This document shows, in pieces, positions 1 through 8,406 of a DNA stretch of 64,000 bases. Position 1 is the stretch's first letter, and the number at the start of each line of letters is the position of its first letter. Under the pieces are notes generated by a model. It searched no databases. It worked only from the letters and a program-made list of their open reading frames with translations, and was not told the origin of the DNA. The translations under genes were made by a program, and so were the position numbers. The stretch comes from Salegentibacter holothuriorum (GTDB lineage: Bacteria; Bacteroidota; Bacteroidia; Flavobacteriales; Flavobacteriaceae). Location: contig NZ_FUYY01000007.1 of NCBI RefSeq assembly GCF_900168045.1, positions 98,272-162,271 of the forward strand, written 5' to 3'.

Positions 1-264
1 TTAAATACGATTCCGCAGCAAATTGGAATAATAAATACTAGAAAAATCGGTTATATTTTACTGGGAATTATCCTGTTTCTTGATTTTTTAAAATCTTCTT
101 TTTCAGTAATCAACTTAATTGCTTTAAGTCTTACCTTATTAATTTCGGCATATTTTATTAAAGCTGCCAAAGTTAACCAGGGTTTATATTATTCGGCTTT
201 TTGGGTAGAGGGAATACCGGTATTCTGGCTATTCTGTTTGGTGCTAATTAAGATTCTTTTTTAG
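1..264 (+). CDS. C-terminal fragment of a membrane protein, possibly UbiA-like prenyltransferase
   Basis: The plus-strand frame is open from the first base and ends at TAG 262-264, giving 87 residues of a gene that starts outside the window. It is very hydrophobic, with about three membrane segments: GYILLGIILFLDFL, then a segment around NLIALSLTLLISAYF, and a C-terminal one around FWLFCLVLIKILF. The short polar motifs NTIPQQIG near the start and YYSAFWVEGIP near the end resemble the C-terminal part of flavobacterial UbiA-family prenyltransferases, but this assignment is from memory and tentative. Its 3' end overlaps the convergent small gene on the minus strand by 17 bp. Confidence 0.5.
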   Translation, partial: LNTIPQQIGIINTRKIGYILLGIILFLDFLKSSFSVINLIALSLTLLISAYFIKAAKVNQGLYYSAFWVEGIPVFWLFCLVLIKILF

Positions 265-511
265 CCATCTCTTTTTCCAGACTCTTTTTCCAGACTTTTT
301 TCTCTTGTTCAGAACAGGTTTTGAGGTTAGATTTTTTTATTAAATGGGTGAGTTTTGTGTTTTTAGAGGTGTACTTGCGGCAAGGTCTGCATAAAAGCAA
401 GTGCATTAACATAGAGATCTTTTCGCGTATTCCAGCCTCGTTATATTGACTTTTGTCGCAGCAGTTTTCGGCTTTTGAACAGTCAAAAATAAAAAATTTT
501 CTTTTCGGCAT
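248..511 (-). CDS. Small Cys/His-rich protein, probable ZAS-type anti-sigma factor
   Basis: An 87-residue soluble, lysine-rich protein encoded 3 nt after the ECF sigma factor stop codon, so almost certainly cotranscribed. It has a CDKSQYNEA motif followed about 17 residues later by HLLLCRPC, that is a C...H-x3-C-x2-C arrangement like the zinc-binding anti-sigma (ZAS) motif. No membrane segment is visible. Position and motif together suggest a minimal cytoplasmic anti-sigma factor holding the upstream sigma factor inactive, possibly redox-sensitive through its cysteines. That function is inferred; the protein could also simply be a small zinc protein. Confidence 0.65.
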   Translation of the reverse strand: MPKRKFFIFDCSKAENCCDKSQYNEAGIREKISMLMHLLLCRPCRKYTSKNTKLTHLIKKSNLKTCSEQEKKVWKKSLEKEMAKKES

Positions 512-514
512 ATT

Positions 515-1066
515 TTAGAACCAGTTTTTTTCGAGGCAGGCGGCCAATGCGGTGCGTGCCCTGTGAATGATTACCCAAAGGTTAGACGGACTAATATTGA
601 ATTCTTTACATACCGCCTCAGTATCAGCTTCATCAATAGTTTTCATTTTAAAGATGGCGGCGTGCTTTTCGTTTATTTGATCCAGGCATTCTAAAATAGC
701 CATTCCAAGTTCGGTGTTCTCCATATTATCCTCGGCAGTACGATCAAAAGTATCGGCTACCTGTTCCTCTAACCAATCGCCATTGTTTTCAGAATCTGAA
801 TAATTAATGCGAACTTCAGCCTGGCCTTTTATAGAGTTTGTTTTTCGGTAATGATCTATTATTTTTCGCTTTAAGATTGAAATAAGCCAGGTTCGTTCTG
901 TTGCTCTTCCTTCAAAATTGTCTTTAGAATTAAGACCCGCTAGAAATGTTTCGGATATTAAGTCGTTTGCCACTTCGCGATCGTTAACTCTAACAATAGC
1001 GTAATTGAATAGGTAATCTGAATATTTATCCACCCATTTTTTAGGATCGAGTTTATGAGTTGGCAT
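515..1066 (-). CDS. ECF-type RNA polymerase sigma-70 factor
   Basis: A 183-residue sigma factor of the extracytoplasmic-function size class. Region 2 is visible around DYLFNYAIVRVNDREVAND through GRATERTWLISILKRKIID, where the region 2.3/2.4 tryptophan and basic residues sit. Region 4 helix-turn-helix follows near the C terminus (EAVCKEFNISPSNLWVIIHR, then the end CLEKNWF). A long acidic linker separates the two. It directs RNA polymerase to a dedicated promoter set that the sequence does not reveal. The next gene, only 3 nt downstream, encodes a small Cys/His protein likely to be its anti-sigma factor. Confidence 0.85.
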   Translation of the reverse strand: MPTHKLDPKKWVDKYSDYLFNYAIVRVNDREVANDLISETFLAGLNSKDNFEGRATERTWLISILKRKIIDHYRKTNSIKGQAEVRINYSDSENNGDWLEEQVADTFDRTAEDNMENTELGMAILECLDQINEKHAAIFKMKTIDEADTEAVCKEFNISPSNLWVIIHRARTALAACLEKNWF

Positions 1067-1166
1067 AGGCTTTTATCAAGAACAAATCAAAATTAGCAAA
1101 AGTATTTGACTTTATAAGTTATAGATTCTATAAGGTTTTTAAGTTGGAATTGATTAAAAAAGAAAA

Positions 1167-1289
1167 AAGGTTGTCTGAAATAATCGTCATCCTGAATTTA
1201 TTTCAGGATCTAAGATATTATTATTTAAAACGTGTTGTCAAGCTGAAACAAGTTCAGCTTGACAACACGAAGGTGTATTAGACAACCTT
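1167..1289. repeat. Composite nested palindromic element (MITE/REP-like)
   Basis: An outer 10-bp inverted repeat (AAGGTTGTCT at 1167-1176, AGACAACCTT at 1280-1289) encloses two hairpins: an 8-bp stem at 1189-1196/1202-1209 (ATCCTGAA/TTCAGGAT) and a perfect 17-bp stem at 1231-1247/1253-1269 with a 5-nt loop. On the minus strand the large hairpin is followed by TTTTAAAT, so it may also end transcription of the M3 peptidase gene. The sequence CTGAAACAAGTTCAG recurs in related form in other spacers of this window, near 41815 and 62897. Confidence 0.75.
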
Positions 1290-1299
1290 CTTACTGAAC

Positions 1300-3333
1300 T
1301 TACTTCTCAATTAATCCGGCGCGTTTTAATAATGCATCTGGTTTTGGTTCTTTTCCACGGAATTTCTTATAAAGTGTCATTGGGTGATCTGTTCCGCCCT
1401 GGGAAAGTATATTTGTTCTAAACTTATTAGCGACTTCCCTGCTAAAAATTCCATTTTGCTGAAAATACTCAAAGGTATCGGCGTCCAATACTTCTGCCCA
1501 TTTATAGGAATAATAACCTGCAGAATATCCACCCTGGAAAATATGAGAGAAGGCCGTGCTCATACAGTTTTCAGTAACATTTGGAAATAACTTTGTGCGC
1601 TCAAAAGCTTCGTCTTCGTTTGCTTTAACATCTTTAATTGCTGAAGGATCTACCCCATGCCAGCTTAAATCTAACATCCCGAAGCTCAATTGTCTTACCG
1701 TAGCCATTCCTTCCTGGAAATTAGCCGATTCTTTTATTTTCTGAATCAATTCCATAGGAATTACTTCCCCGGTTTCGTAATGTTTGGCGAACAACTGAAG
1801 GGCTTCTTTTTCGTAACACCAGTTTTCTAATAACTGACTTGGAAGTTCTACGAAATCCCAATATACATTCGCACCCGATAAACTTGGATATTCAGTATCT
1901 CCCAAAATGCCGTGAAGTGCGTGGCCAAATTCGTGGAAAAGGGTGGTAACTTCATTAAAAGTTAATAAAGAAGGTTGCTTTTTAGAAGGTTTGGTGAAGT
2001 TGCATACAATGGAAATATGTGGGCGCTCTTCCCGGCCTTCTTTTTTGTATTGCGATTTGTAACCCGTCATCCAGGCACCATCTCTTTTTCCCGGTCTTGG
2101 ATGAAAATCGGCATAAAAAAGAGCCATATCTTTGTTGTTCTCATCAAGTACCCGGTAGGTTTTTACATCTTCATGATATTTATCTACATCAAAAACTTCT
2201 TTAAAACTCAAGCCGTAAAGTTTTTGAGCTACAGTAAATACACCGTCTATTACATTCTCAAGTTTAAAATAAGGTTTCAGCTTTTCGTCATCTAGATTAA
2301 ATAACTTCTGCTTTAATTTTTCGCTGTAAAAAGCGGCATCCCATTTTTGTAATTGGTCAATTCCGTCCAGATCTTTTGCGAAATTTTCTAATTCTGCAAA
2401 TTCGCGCTCAGCGGCAGGTTTGGCTTTTTCTAGGATTTCTTCTAAAAAGCTATTTACTTTTTTCGGAGTTTCGGCCATACGCTCTTCCAATACAAAGTGG
2501 GCGTGGGTTTTATAACCTAAAAGTTGCGCTCTTTCAAATCTTAATTTTGCAATTTGTAATACATTTTCCTGGTTGTCCAGCTCATCCCCGTGAAATCCTT
2601 TAGCACCAAAAGCCAGAGCCATTTGTTTACGCAGTTCTCTGTTTTCGGCATATTTCATAAATGGCAGGTAGCTTGGATATTCAAGGGTGAAGATCCAGCC
2701 TTCTTTCTCTTTGGAAGATGCTACTTGGGCAGCTTCTTCTTTAAAACTTTCCGGCAGCCCTTTTAAATCATTTTCATCGGTAAGATGTAATTCGAATTTA
2801 TTTGTTTCGGCAAGTACATTTTGGCCAAAATCAAGGCTTAATTTTGAAAGTTTTTTATCGATATCCCTAAGCTCATTTTGCTTTTCTATAGGCAAGTTGG
2901 CTCCGTTTCTGGAGAAAGCCTTGTATTTTCGGTCTAAAAGCGTTTTTTGCTCGGTATTCAGGTCAAGCTGGTCTTTCTTATCGTAAACTGCTTTTACTTT
3001 TTCAAAAAGTGCTTTATTTAGAATAATATCATTCCTAAATTCTGATAAAAGCGGAGAAACTTCCTGGGCAATTTGCTGAATTTCCTCATTGGTTTCCGCA
3101 GAATTAAGATTGAAAAATATACTGGTTACCCTATCTAATTTTTCTCCTGAAAACTCTAAAGTTTCAATGGTATTTGGGAAAGTAGCTTCATTGGCATTTG
3201 ATGCGATCGCATTGATTTCTTCCCGAGCCATTTCTATGCCCTTAATTATTGCGGGTTTAAAATGCTCAGTCTTAATTTTTGAAAAAGGAGCATGATCAAA
3301 TTCCTTTAAAAGTGGATTATTTTCGGTATTCAT
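1300..3333 (-). CDS. M3 family zinc metallopeptidase (oligopeptidase A / peptidyl-dipeptidase Dcp type)
   Basis: A 677-residue enzyme of the normal length for the thimet oligopeptidase-like M3 family, which hydrolyses short peptides. The zinc motif FHEFGHALHG lies at about residues 466-475 (HExxH at 467-471), with the third-ligand helix shortly after around VYWDFVELPSQLLENW, whose glutamate is the expected ligand. The C-terminal GGYSAGYYSYKWAEVLDAD is a typical M3 substrate-binding segment. There is no clear signal peptide, so it is probably cytoplasmic and recycles peptides. It is monocistronic, with the palindromic element between its stop codon and the sigma gene. The choice between Dcp and PrlC subfamilies is not settled. 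Confidence 0.9.
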   Translation of the reverse strand: MNTENNPLLKEFDHAPFSKIKTEHFKPAIIKGIEMAREEINAIASNANEATFPNTIETLEFSGEKLDRVTSIFFNLNSAETNEEIQQIAQEVSPLLSEFRNDIILNKALFEKVKAVYDKKDQLDLNTEQKTLLDRKYKAFSRNGANLPIEKQNELRDIDKKLSKLSLDFGQNVLAETNKFELHLTDENDLKGLPESFKEEAAQVASSKEKEGWIFTLEYPSYLPFMKYAENRELRKQMALAFGAKGFHGDELDNQENVLQIAKLRFERAQLLGYKTHAHFVLEERMAETPKKVNSFLEEILEKAKPAAEREFAELENFAKDLDGIDQLQKWDAAFYSEKLKQKLFNLDDEKLKPYFKLENVIDGVFTVAQKLYGLSFKEVFDVDKYHEDVKTYRVLDENNKDMALFYADFHPRPGKRDGAWMTGYKSQYKKEGREERPHISIVCNFTKPSKKQPSLLTFNEVTTLFHEFGHALHGILGDTEYPSLSGANVYWDFVELPSQLLENWCYEKEALQLFAKHYETGEVIPMELIQKIKESANFQEGMATVRQLSFGMLDLSWHGVDPSAIKDVKANEDEAFERTKLFPNVTENCMSTAFSHIFQGGYSAGYYSYKWAEVLDADTFEYFQQNGIFSREVANKFRTNILSQGGTDHPMTLYKKFRGKEPKPDALLKRAGLIEK

Positions 3334-3573
3334 TATGTCTAGGTTGTTTTTTGTGCAATTTATTCATTAAGCATAGAATTAGCGAGATGGCATCTGTACT
3401 TAACCTAAATTTGACGTTTTTAAGTGCTTTTTTTAACACAAAACAGTATTTTTATGTGAAAAATAGTATATTCGGCACTTAAAATATTGTAGTAGTTTTA
3501 AAGTTTTCTGGTTTAAATATTTAGAATGGTTAATAAATAATTTTTTACAGATTTAGGTAAGTCTACTACATAG

Positions 3574-3599
3574 AAAGCCACGTCGCAAGACGTGGCTTT
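3574..3599 (-). terminator. Hairpin terminator after purE
   Basis: A perfect 11-bp stem (3574-3584 and 3589-3599) with a GCAA tetraloop and A/T flanks lies 2 nt beyond the purE stop codon. On the minus strand the run after the stem is short (CTTTCTA), so termination strength is uncertain. It is the only candidate terminator for purK-purE. Confidence 0.7.
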
Positions 3600-3601
3600 T
3601 G

Positions 3602-4087
3602 TTATTTTTTCACCTTTTTTGCACCTTCAATTACTTTTTCTTTAAGTCCTTCTTTATAGACTAGAATCTTATCTAAAGTACACTTATCTGAAGTGCCTAT
3701 AATTTGTGCCGCAAGAATTCCTGCATTTTTCGCTCCATCTAATGCTACAGTGGCAACCGGTACTCCGCCTGGCATTTGTAAAATAGATAATACAGAATCC
3801 CAGCCATCTATAGAGTTGCTGGATTTTACCGGCACCCCAATTACTGGAAGTGGGGATAGTGATGCTATCATTCCCGGTAGGTGAGCTGCGCCGCCTGCAC
3901 CGGCAATAATTACCTTAATCCCGCGCTCATGTGCGGTTTTACCGTATTCAAATAATTTTTCGGGGGTGCGGTGAGCAGAAACGATATCTACTTCTACTTC
4001 CAGATCAAAACCTTCCAGGATGTCTATGGCATCTTGCATTACCGGTAAATCACTGGTGCTACCCATTATTACTGCTACTTTGCTCAT
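3602..4087 (-). CDS. purE: N5-carboxyaminoimidazole ribonucleotide mutase PurE
   Basis: A 161-residue class I PurE that converts N5-CAIR to CAIR in de novo purine synthesis. The N-terminal MGSTSDLPVM phosphate/substrate loop, the SAHRTPE motif with the catalytic histidine and the AGGAAHLPGM loop are all present. It follows purK in the same direction after 54 bp, so the pair forms the two-step ATP-dependent carboxylation route. The spacer holds a 10-bp palindrome. Length and motifs are complete. Confidence 0.96.
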   Translation of the reverse strand: MSKVAVIMGSTSDLPVMQDAIDILEGFDLEVEVDIVSAHRTPEKLFEYGKTAHERGIKVIIAGAGGAAHLPGMIASLSPLPVIGVPVKSSNSIDGWDSVLSILQMPGGVPVATVALDGAKNAGILAAQIIGTSDKCTLDKILVYKEGLKEKVIEGAKKVKK

Positions 4088-4105
4088 AAATTTTTATGGT
4101 TATCA

Positions 4106-4138
4106 ATACCTCACATATTTCCAAAACCTGTGAGGTAT
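4106..4138. repeat. 10-bp palindrome between purK and purE
   Basis: ATACCTCACA at 4106-4115 pairs perfectly with TGTGAGGTAT at 4129-4138 around a 13-nt loop. It is not followed by a T-run in the direction of transcription, so it is more likely a dispersed palindromic repeat or an mRNA-stabilising hairpin than a terminator. Confidence 0.6.
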
Positions 4139-4141
4139 ATA

Positions 4142-5302
4142 TTATTTTTTAGAAATAACTTTAATGGAATTCTTTACCTCTTCGGCAATTTTTCTTGCTT
4201 CTGCAAGGTCTTTGTTAACAATGGTTACGTGCCCCATTTTTCTAAAAGGGCGAGTGATTTTTTTACCGTAAATATGCGGTGTCACGCCGGTCATCTTCAT
4301 TATTTTTTCAATATTCTCATAAACCACATCCCCTTCGTGAGCTGCATCGCCAACTAAATTTACCATAATTCCGCCAACTTTACTCTCTGTTGTTCCTAGC
4401 GGAAGATCTAAAATAGCGCGAATATGTTGTTCAAATTGATTGGTATAACTTGCTTCAATGCTGTAATGGCCGCTGTTGTGAGGTCTTGGTGCAACTTCGT
4501 TTACCAGGATTTCATCATTTTCTGTCTGAAACATTTCTACAGCCAGTAATCCTACATGTTCAAATGCCTCGGAAACTTTAACTGCAAGCTTCCTTGCTTT
4601 TGTTGCTACGGAATCTTCAATTCTGGCTGGGCAAATCACATATTCCACCTGGTTTGCCGTGGGGTGAAATTCCATCTCTACAACGGGATAGGTTTTAACC
4701 TCACCTGAAGCAGATCTCGCCACAATCACCGCTAGTTCATTTTTAAAAGGAACAAGGGTTTCAGCTATACATTCGGCGTCGGGAAGGTCGTTTAAAGCTT
4801 CTTTGTTTTTTATCACAGAAACTCCTTTACCATCGTAACCACCTGTAGTGCTTTTCCAAACAAAAGGGAAGTTGACTTTATCATTTTCTAGGGCAGTAGT
4901 CAATTCTTTTTTTGTTGCAAAAACTTCAAAATCAGCCGTTGGGATTTGATGTTTTTTATAGAAATTCTTCTGGATTCCTTTATTCTGTATTTTTTCTAAA
5001 GTTTCAGCCGAAGGATAGGTTTTAATCCCTTCCTTGGCTAATTGTTTTAGTGCTTCAATATTTACTCCTTCAATTTCAAAGGTGAGGACGTCTACTTTTC
5101 TTCCGAAGTTAACTACGGTATCAAAATCCATAAGATCCCCGGTTTCAAAATAATCGCAGGCAATTTTGCAGGGTGCTTCAGGATTTGGCTCCAAAACATT
5201 GGTTTGAATGTCATATTTGCGAGTTTCGTAGAGCATCATTTTGCCCAACTGCCCGCCGCCAAGTATTCCTAATTTAAAGTTTGTAGAAAAATAATTGATC
5301 AT
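4142..5302 (-). CDS. purK: N5-carboxyaminoimidazole ribonucleotide synthetase PurK
   Basis: A 386-residue ATP-grasp enzyme that makes N5-CAIR from AIR, bicarbonate and ATP. The N-terminal LGILGGGQLGKMM is the PurK dinucleotide-fold signature. VWKSTTGGYDGKGV is the ATP-grasp loop, and VNEVAPRPHNSGHYSIEA is the metal- and substrate-binding signature. It is the first gene of the purK-purE operon and diverges from hpt across a 118-bp spacer, so two purine-related operons (de novo and salvage) share one control region. A minus-strand -7 box lies 16 nt upstream. Confidence 0.96.
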   Translation of the reverse strand: MINYFSTNFKLGILGGGQLGKMMLYETRKYDIQTNVLEPNPEAPCKIACDYFETGDLMDFDTVVNFGRKVDVLTFEIEGVNIEALKQLAKEGIKTYPSAETLEKIQNKGIQKNFYKKHQIPTADFEVFATKKELTTALENDKVNFPFVWKSTTGGYDGKGVSVIKNKEALNDLPDAECIAETLVPFKNELAVIVARSASGEVKTYPVVEMEFHPTANQVEYVICPARIEDSVATKARKLAVKVSEAFEHVGLLAVEMFQTENDEILVNEVAPRPHNSGHYSIEASYTNQFEQHIRAILDLPLGTTESKVGGIMVNLVGDAAHEGDVVYENIEKIMKMTGVTPHIYGKKITRPFRKMGHVTIVNKDLAEARKIAEEVKNSIKVISKK

Positions 5303-5318
5303 AGCGTAAAAGTTTCAG

Positions 5319-5326
5319 CAAAAATA
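5319..5326 (-). promoter_or_regulatory. Possible -7 box of purK
   Basis: On the minus strand this reads TATTTTTG, matching the Bacteroidota -7 consensus TAnnTTTG, 16 nt before the purK start. No convincing TTG -33 element is seen at the usual distance, so the call is weak. Confidence 0.35.
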
Positions 5327-5372
5327 AATTTTTAGCTTAAGTTGTGCTATTATTCTTATGGAAATCTGGCAG

Positions 5373-5400
5373 TTTGGGTTATTAAGAATCCTTATCTTTG
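5373..5400 (+). promoter_or_regulatory. Probable promoter of hpt-adk
   Basis: A TTTG at 5373-5376 and TATCTTTG at 5393-5400 (16-nt spacer, slightly short) match the Bacteroidota -33/-7 promoter pattern. The -7 box ends 20 nt before the hpt start, which implies a very short 5' leader. Confidence 0.55.
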
Positions 5401-5420
5401 CCTTTTAAAATTTTTCAGAT

Positions 5421-5954
5421 TTGATAAAACTACACGATTTAGAATTTGAGCCCTACATTTCGGAGGAGGAGATTAACTTGGCCATAGATAAAGTAGCCCA
5501 AAAACTTAATGAAGATTATCTGGATGCTAATCCTATTTTCTTAGGGGTGCTTAATGGTTCTTTTATGTTTGCCAGTGAGGTGATAAAAAGATTTTCTGGA
5601 AATTGCGAGGTAAGTTTTGTGAAATTAGGTTCTTACCAGGGAACGCGAACAACCGGTAATGTGAAAACGCTTCTTGGCTTGAATCAATCTTTAAAAGGCA
5701 GGGAAATAATTTTGCTTGAAGATATTGTAGATACTGGTAATACGCTGGAAGAGATCAATAAGATTTTAGAGAAAGAGCAGGTTAATAATTATGAAGTTGC
5801 CAGCCTTTTTTACAAACCTGAAGCTTATAAAAAGGATTTTAATATTAAATATAAAGGGATAGAAATCCCCAATAAATTTATTGTTGGTTATGGTCTTGAC
5901 TATGATGGTTTAGGACGTAATCTTACACAAGTCTATAAACGTAAAGAAAAATAA
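5421..5954 (+). CDS. hpt: Hypoxanthine phosphoribosyltransferase
   Basis: A 177-residue purine-salvage phosphoribosyltransferase. The PRPP-binding motif IILLEDIVDTGNTL is intact, with GVLNGSFMFASEVI before it (PPi loop) and the C-terminal VGYGLDYDGLGRN, the usual HPRT aromatic/Asp segment. The start codon is TTG: MIKLHDLEFEP is the expected N terminus and no upstream in-frame ATG fits before the promoter. It converts hypoxanthine or guanine to IMP or GMP. It lies one nucleotide ahead of adk, so the two are translationally close. Confidence 0.93.
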   Translation: MIKLHDLEFEPYISEEEINLAIDKVAQKLNEDYLDANPIFLGVLNGSFMFASEVIKRFSGNCEVSFVKLGSYQGTRTTGNVKTLLGLNQSLKGREIILLEDIVDTGNTLEEINKILEKEQVNNYEVASLFYKPEAYKKDFNIKYKGIEIPNKFIVGYGLDYDGLGRNLTQVYKRKEK

Positions 5955-5955
5955 C

Positions 5956-6534
5956 ATGACAAATTTGGTTTTGTTTGGCCCTCCAGGTGCCGGCAAAGGA
6001 ACTCAGGCAGACATCTTAAAGGAAAAATATCAACTTGTTCATATCTCTACAGGAGATGTGTTTAGATATAACATTAAGAATAAAACCGAATTAGGCCTAA
6101 ATGCAAAATCTTTTATAGATAAAGGTCAATTGGTTCCTGATGAGGTTACCATACAGATGTTGAATGCTGAAGTTGATAAAAATGAAGGAGCTAACGGATT
6201 TATTTTTGACGGTTTCCCAAGAACGGCGGCTCAGGCAGATGCTTTAGCTGAGTTTTTGGAATCAAAAAATACCGAAGTAACTGCAATGGTCGCTTTAGAG
6301 GTTGATGATGAGATTTTGGTAGACCGACTATTAGAAAGAGGGAAAACTTCCGGGAGAAAAGACGATGCTGATGAATCAGTAATAAGAAACAGGATAAAGG
6401 TTTATTATAATGAAACCGCAATTCTTAAAGAGTATTATCAAAAACAAGATAAATATTACGGCGTAGATGGAGTGGGTTCTATTGAAGAAATTACCCAAAG
6501 ATTGAGTGCTGTCATTGATAAGCTGCAGGCTTAA
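5956..6534 (+). CDS. adk: Adenylate kinase
   Basis: A 192-residue enzyme that interconverts ATP, AMP and ADP. The P-loop GPPGAGKGTQ is at residues 7-16, the AMP-binding DGFPRTAAQAD is present, and the lid is the short, cysteine-free form (RLLERGKTSGRKDDADESV). In many bacteria adk sits in the secY operon. Here it is about 45 kb away between hpt and obg, while secY is followed directly by infA. The gap to obg is 97 bp, so obg is probably transcribed from here too. Confidence 0.96.
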   Translation: MTNLVLFGPPGAGKGTQADILKEKYQLVHISTGDVFRYNIKNKTELGLNAKSFIDKGQLVPDEVTIQMLNAEVDKNEGANGFIFDGFPRTAAQADALAEFLESKNTEVTAMVALEVDDEILVDRLLERGKTSGRKDDADESVIRNRIKVYYNETAILKEYYQKQDKYYGVDGVGSIEEITQRLSAVIDKLQA

Positions 6535-6631
6535 TCTCTCTTTGAGGCTTTAATTAAACGGTGCTGGTTACGAAATTATAAAATGTATGGCTTCTGGACT
6601 CGTCCAGAGGTTGATTAAATTTTTAAAAAAT

Positions 6632-7639
6632 ATGACTGAAGGGAATTTTGTTGATTATGTAAAGATACACGTAGCTTCCGGTAAAGGAGGTAGTGGATCT
6701 TCTCACCTACACCGCGAGAAATACGTTGCGAAAGGTGGACCCGATGGAGGAGATGGCGGCCGTGGCGGCCACGTGATTGTGAAAGGGAACAAAAACCTTT
6801 GGACACTTTATCATTTAAAATTTAAAAGACATATTCGTGCTGAACACGGTGGGAATGGAAGTAAACAGCGTAGTAGTGGTGCAGAAGGTTCAGATCAGTT
6901 TATTGAGGTGCCTTTAGGGACCGTTATTAGAGATACCGAGACTCAAAAGATTATTCATGAGATCACCGAAGACGGAAAAGAATATCTTGTTGCTGAAGGT
7001 GGAATGGGTGGCCGTGGTAACTGGCATTTTAAAAGTTCTACAAATCAAACACCCAGATACTCGCAACCCGGAATTGATGGTGCAGAAGTAGATATTACTC
7101 TGGAATTAAAAGTTTTAGCAGACGTTGGTTTGGTTGGCTTCCCTAATGCCGGAAAATCTACTTTGTTATCGGTAATTACTGCAGCAAAGCCTAAAATTGC
7201 TGATTATGAATTTACTACTTTAAAACCTAATCTGGGAATTGTAGAGTACCGCGATTTTAAAACTTTTGTTGTCGCAGATATTCCTGGAATTATTGAAGGT
7301 GCTGCAGAAGGAAAAGGAATTGGACACCGGTTTTTAAGACATATTGAAAGAAATTCTACACTCTTATTTTTAATCCCGGCAGATGCAACTAATATTTCTG
7401 AACAATACGAAATTCTGCTGGATGAGTTGCGAAGGTATAATCCTGAAATGTTAGATAAAGACAGGCTTATCGCTATTTCTAAGAGCGATATGTTAGACGC
7501 TGAATTGAAATTGGAAATGAAGCATGAATTAGATAAAAATTTAGGAGCTCCATACCTGTTTATCTCTTCGGTGGCGCAACAGGGCTTAACCGAGCTTAAA
7601 GATAGGCTATGGGAAATGCTAAATAAGGAGACTTCTTAG
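6632..7639 (+). CDS. obg: Obg family ribosome-associated GTPase
   Basis: A GTPase needed for 50S assembly and stress control. The glycine-rich Obg domain comes first ([20 protein letters not shown]), followed by the G domain with G1 [10 protein letters not shown]3 [14 protein letters not shown] and G4 SKSD. An ATG 45 nt upstream (6587) is in frame, but it would add 15 residues unlike the family, encoded across a small hairpin (6593-6608). The ATG at 6632, giving [10 protein letters not shown] and 335 residues, is preferred. A strong terminator follows. Confidence 0.93.
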   Translation: MTEGNFVDYVKIHVASGKGGSGSSHLHREKYVAKGGPDGGDGGRGGHVIVKGNKNLWTLYHLKFKRHIRAEHGGNGSKQRSSGAEGSDQFIEVPLGTVIRDTETQKIIHEITEDGKEYLVAEGGMGGRGNWHFKSSTNQTPRYSQPGIDGAEVDITLELKVLADVGLVGFPNAGKSTLLSVITAAKPKIADYEFTTLKPNLGIVEYRDFKTFVVADIPGIIEGAAEGKGIGHRFLRHIERNSTLLFLIPADATNISEQYEILLDELRRYNPEMLDKDRLIAISKSDMLDAELKLEMKHELDKNLGAPYLFISSVAQQGLTELKDRLWEMLNKETS

Positions 7640-7672
7640 AAATAGTTTTCTGTATAGTTTTTGTTTAAATTT

Positions 7673-7707
7673 AAGCAGCGTAGATGTATTTCTACGCTGC
7701 TTTTTTT
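7673..7707 (+). terminator. Rho-independent terminator of obg
   Basis: A 12-bp stem, AAGCAGCGTAGA (7673-7684) with TCTACGCTGCTT (7691-7702), runs into seven Ts. It ends the hpt-adk-obg transcription unit 33 nt after the obg stop. Confidence 0.9.
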
Positions 7708-7730
7708 GTAAAAATTAAATACTCAATCTC

Positions 7731-8252
7731 ATGAAACTACTAAGATTACTTTTTGTTTTTGCCTTGCTTTCCTCCTGCAATACACCTAGAGCTGTATACG
7801 ATTATGATGATACAGTAAGTTTCAATAATTATAAAACCTATCAACTTTTTCCCGATTTTCAATCCGGATTGTCCCAATTAGATGAAACCCGACTTATTAC
7901 CAGTTTAAAAAATGGAATGGAGAGCAAAGGCTTTTCAACTTCCGAAGAACCAGAGGTGTATGTAAATACATATTCCAGAGAGTTTAGGGATCAAAATCGA
8001 AGTAGTATTGGAATTGGTGTTGGCGGAGGCGGTAGAAGTGGAGGAGTAGGAGTCTCCGGAGGGATTCCTTTAGAGAATAATACTGTTTTTCTGGAGGTTA
8101 CTATAGACTTTATAGACGTAGCTGAAGATTCTTTGGTTTGGCAGGCTATCGTGGAAACAAAAATGAATACTAATGCATCACCAGAGGAACGTAGGGCAAT
8201 GTTTGATAGGATCGTTAAAAAGGCTCTGGAAGGATATCCTCCCGGGAATTAG
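7731..8252 (+). CDS. DUF4136 family lipoprotein
   Basis: A 173-residue protein with a lipoprotein signal peptide: hydrophobic LLRLLFVFALLSSC, with the cysteine as the likely lipidated residue. The body matches the DUF4136 pattern, with DYDDTVSFNNYKTYQLFPDF near the start and a C-terminal ERRAMFDRIVKKAL helix. The middle has a glycine-rich stretch (GIGVGGGGRSGGVGVSGGIP) like that of many DUF4136 proteins. It is probably anchored in the periplasmic leaflet of the outer membrane; function unknown. It is monocistronic between two terminators. Confidence 0.8.
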   Translation: MKLLRLLFVFALLSSCNTPRAVYDYDDTVSFNNYKTYQLFPDFQSGLSQLDETRLITSLKNGMESKGFSTSEEPEVYVNTYSREFRDQNRSSIGIGVGGGGRSGGVGVSGGIPLENNTVFLEVTIDFIDVAEDSLVWQAIVETKMNTNASPEERRAMFDRIVKKALEGYPPGN

Positions 8253-8307
8253 CTTTTTTTAAATGATCGGATTTATTTTTCAATGAGGTTTAAAGTTTAA
8301 GTAATAA

Positions 8308-8335
8308 AAAAGCCCCGGAACGTTCCGGGGCTTTT
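8308..8335. terminator. Bidirectional terminator
   Basis: A fully palindromic 28-mer with 14-bp arms: AAAAGCCCCGGAAC (8308-8321) and its reverse complement (8322-8335). It sits between the convergent DUF4136 gene and the adhesin operon and has T-runs on both strands, so it can stop both. Confidence 0.9.
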
Positions 8336-8406
8336 CACATTTTGGTTGGTTAGTTAGTAGCTAACCTAATGAAAGATCTATACTTGAACTTTCATTTTTT
8401 TCAGCA

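Noticed and set aside
1975..2295. A plus-strand open frame of about 106 codons opposite the M3 peptidase
   Set aside because: It lies wholly within the well-supported M3 gene in another frame, has no recognisable motif and low-complexity, F/K-rich composition. It is a shadow of the real gene.
3574..3599. Terminator on the plus strand
   Set aside because: No plus-strand gene ends here; the T-run on the plus side is incidental. It was kept only as the purE-side terminator.
6587..6631. Longer Obg start
   Set aside because: The extra 15 residues (MASGLVQRL...) do not fit the family and are coded across a small hairpin; the ATG at 6632 matches the usual N terminus.
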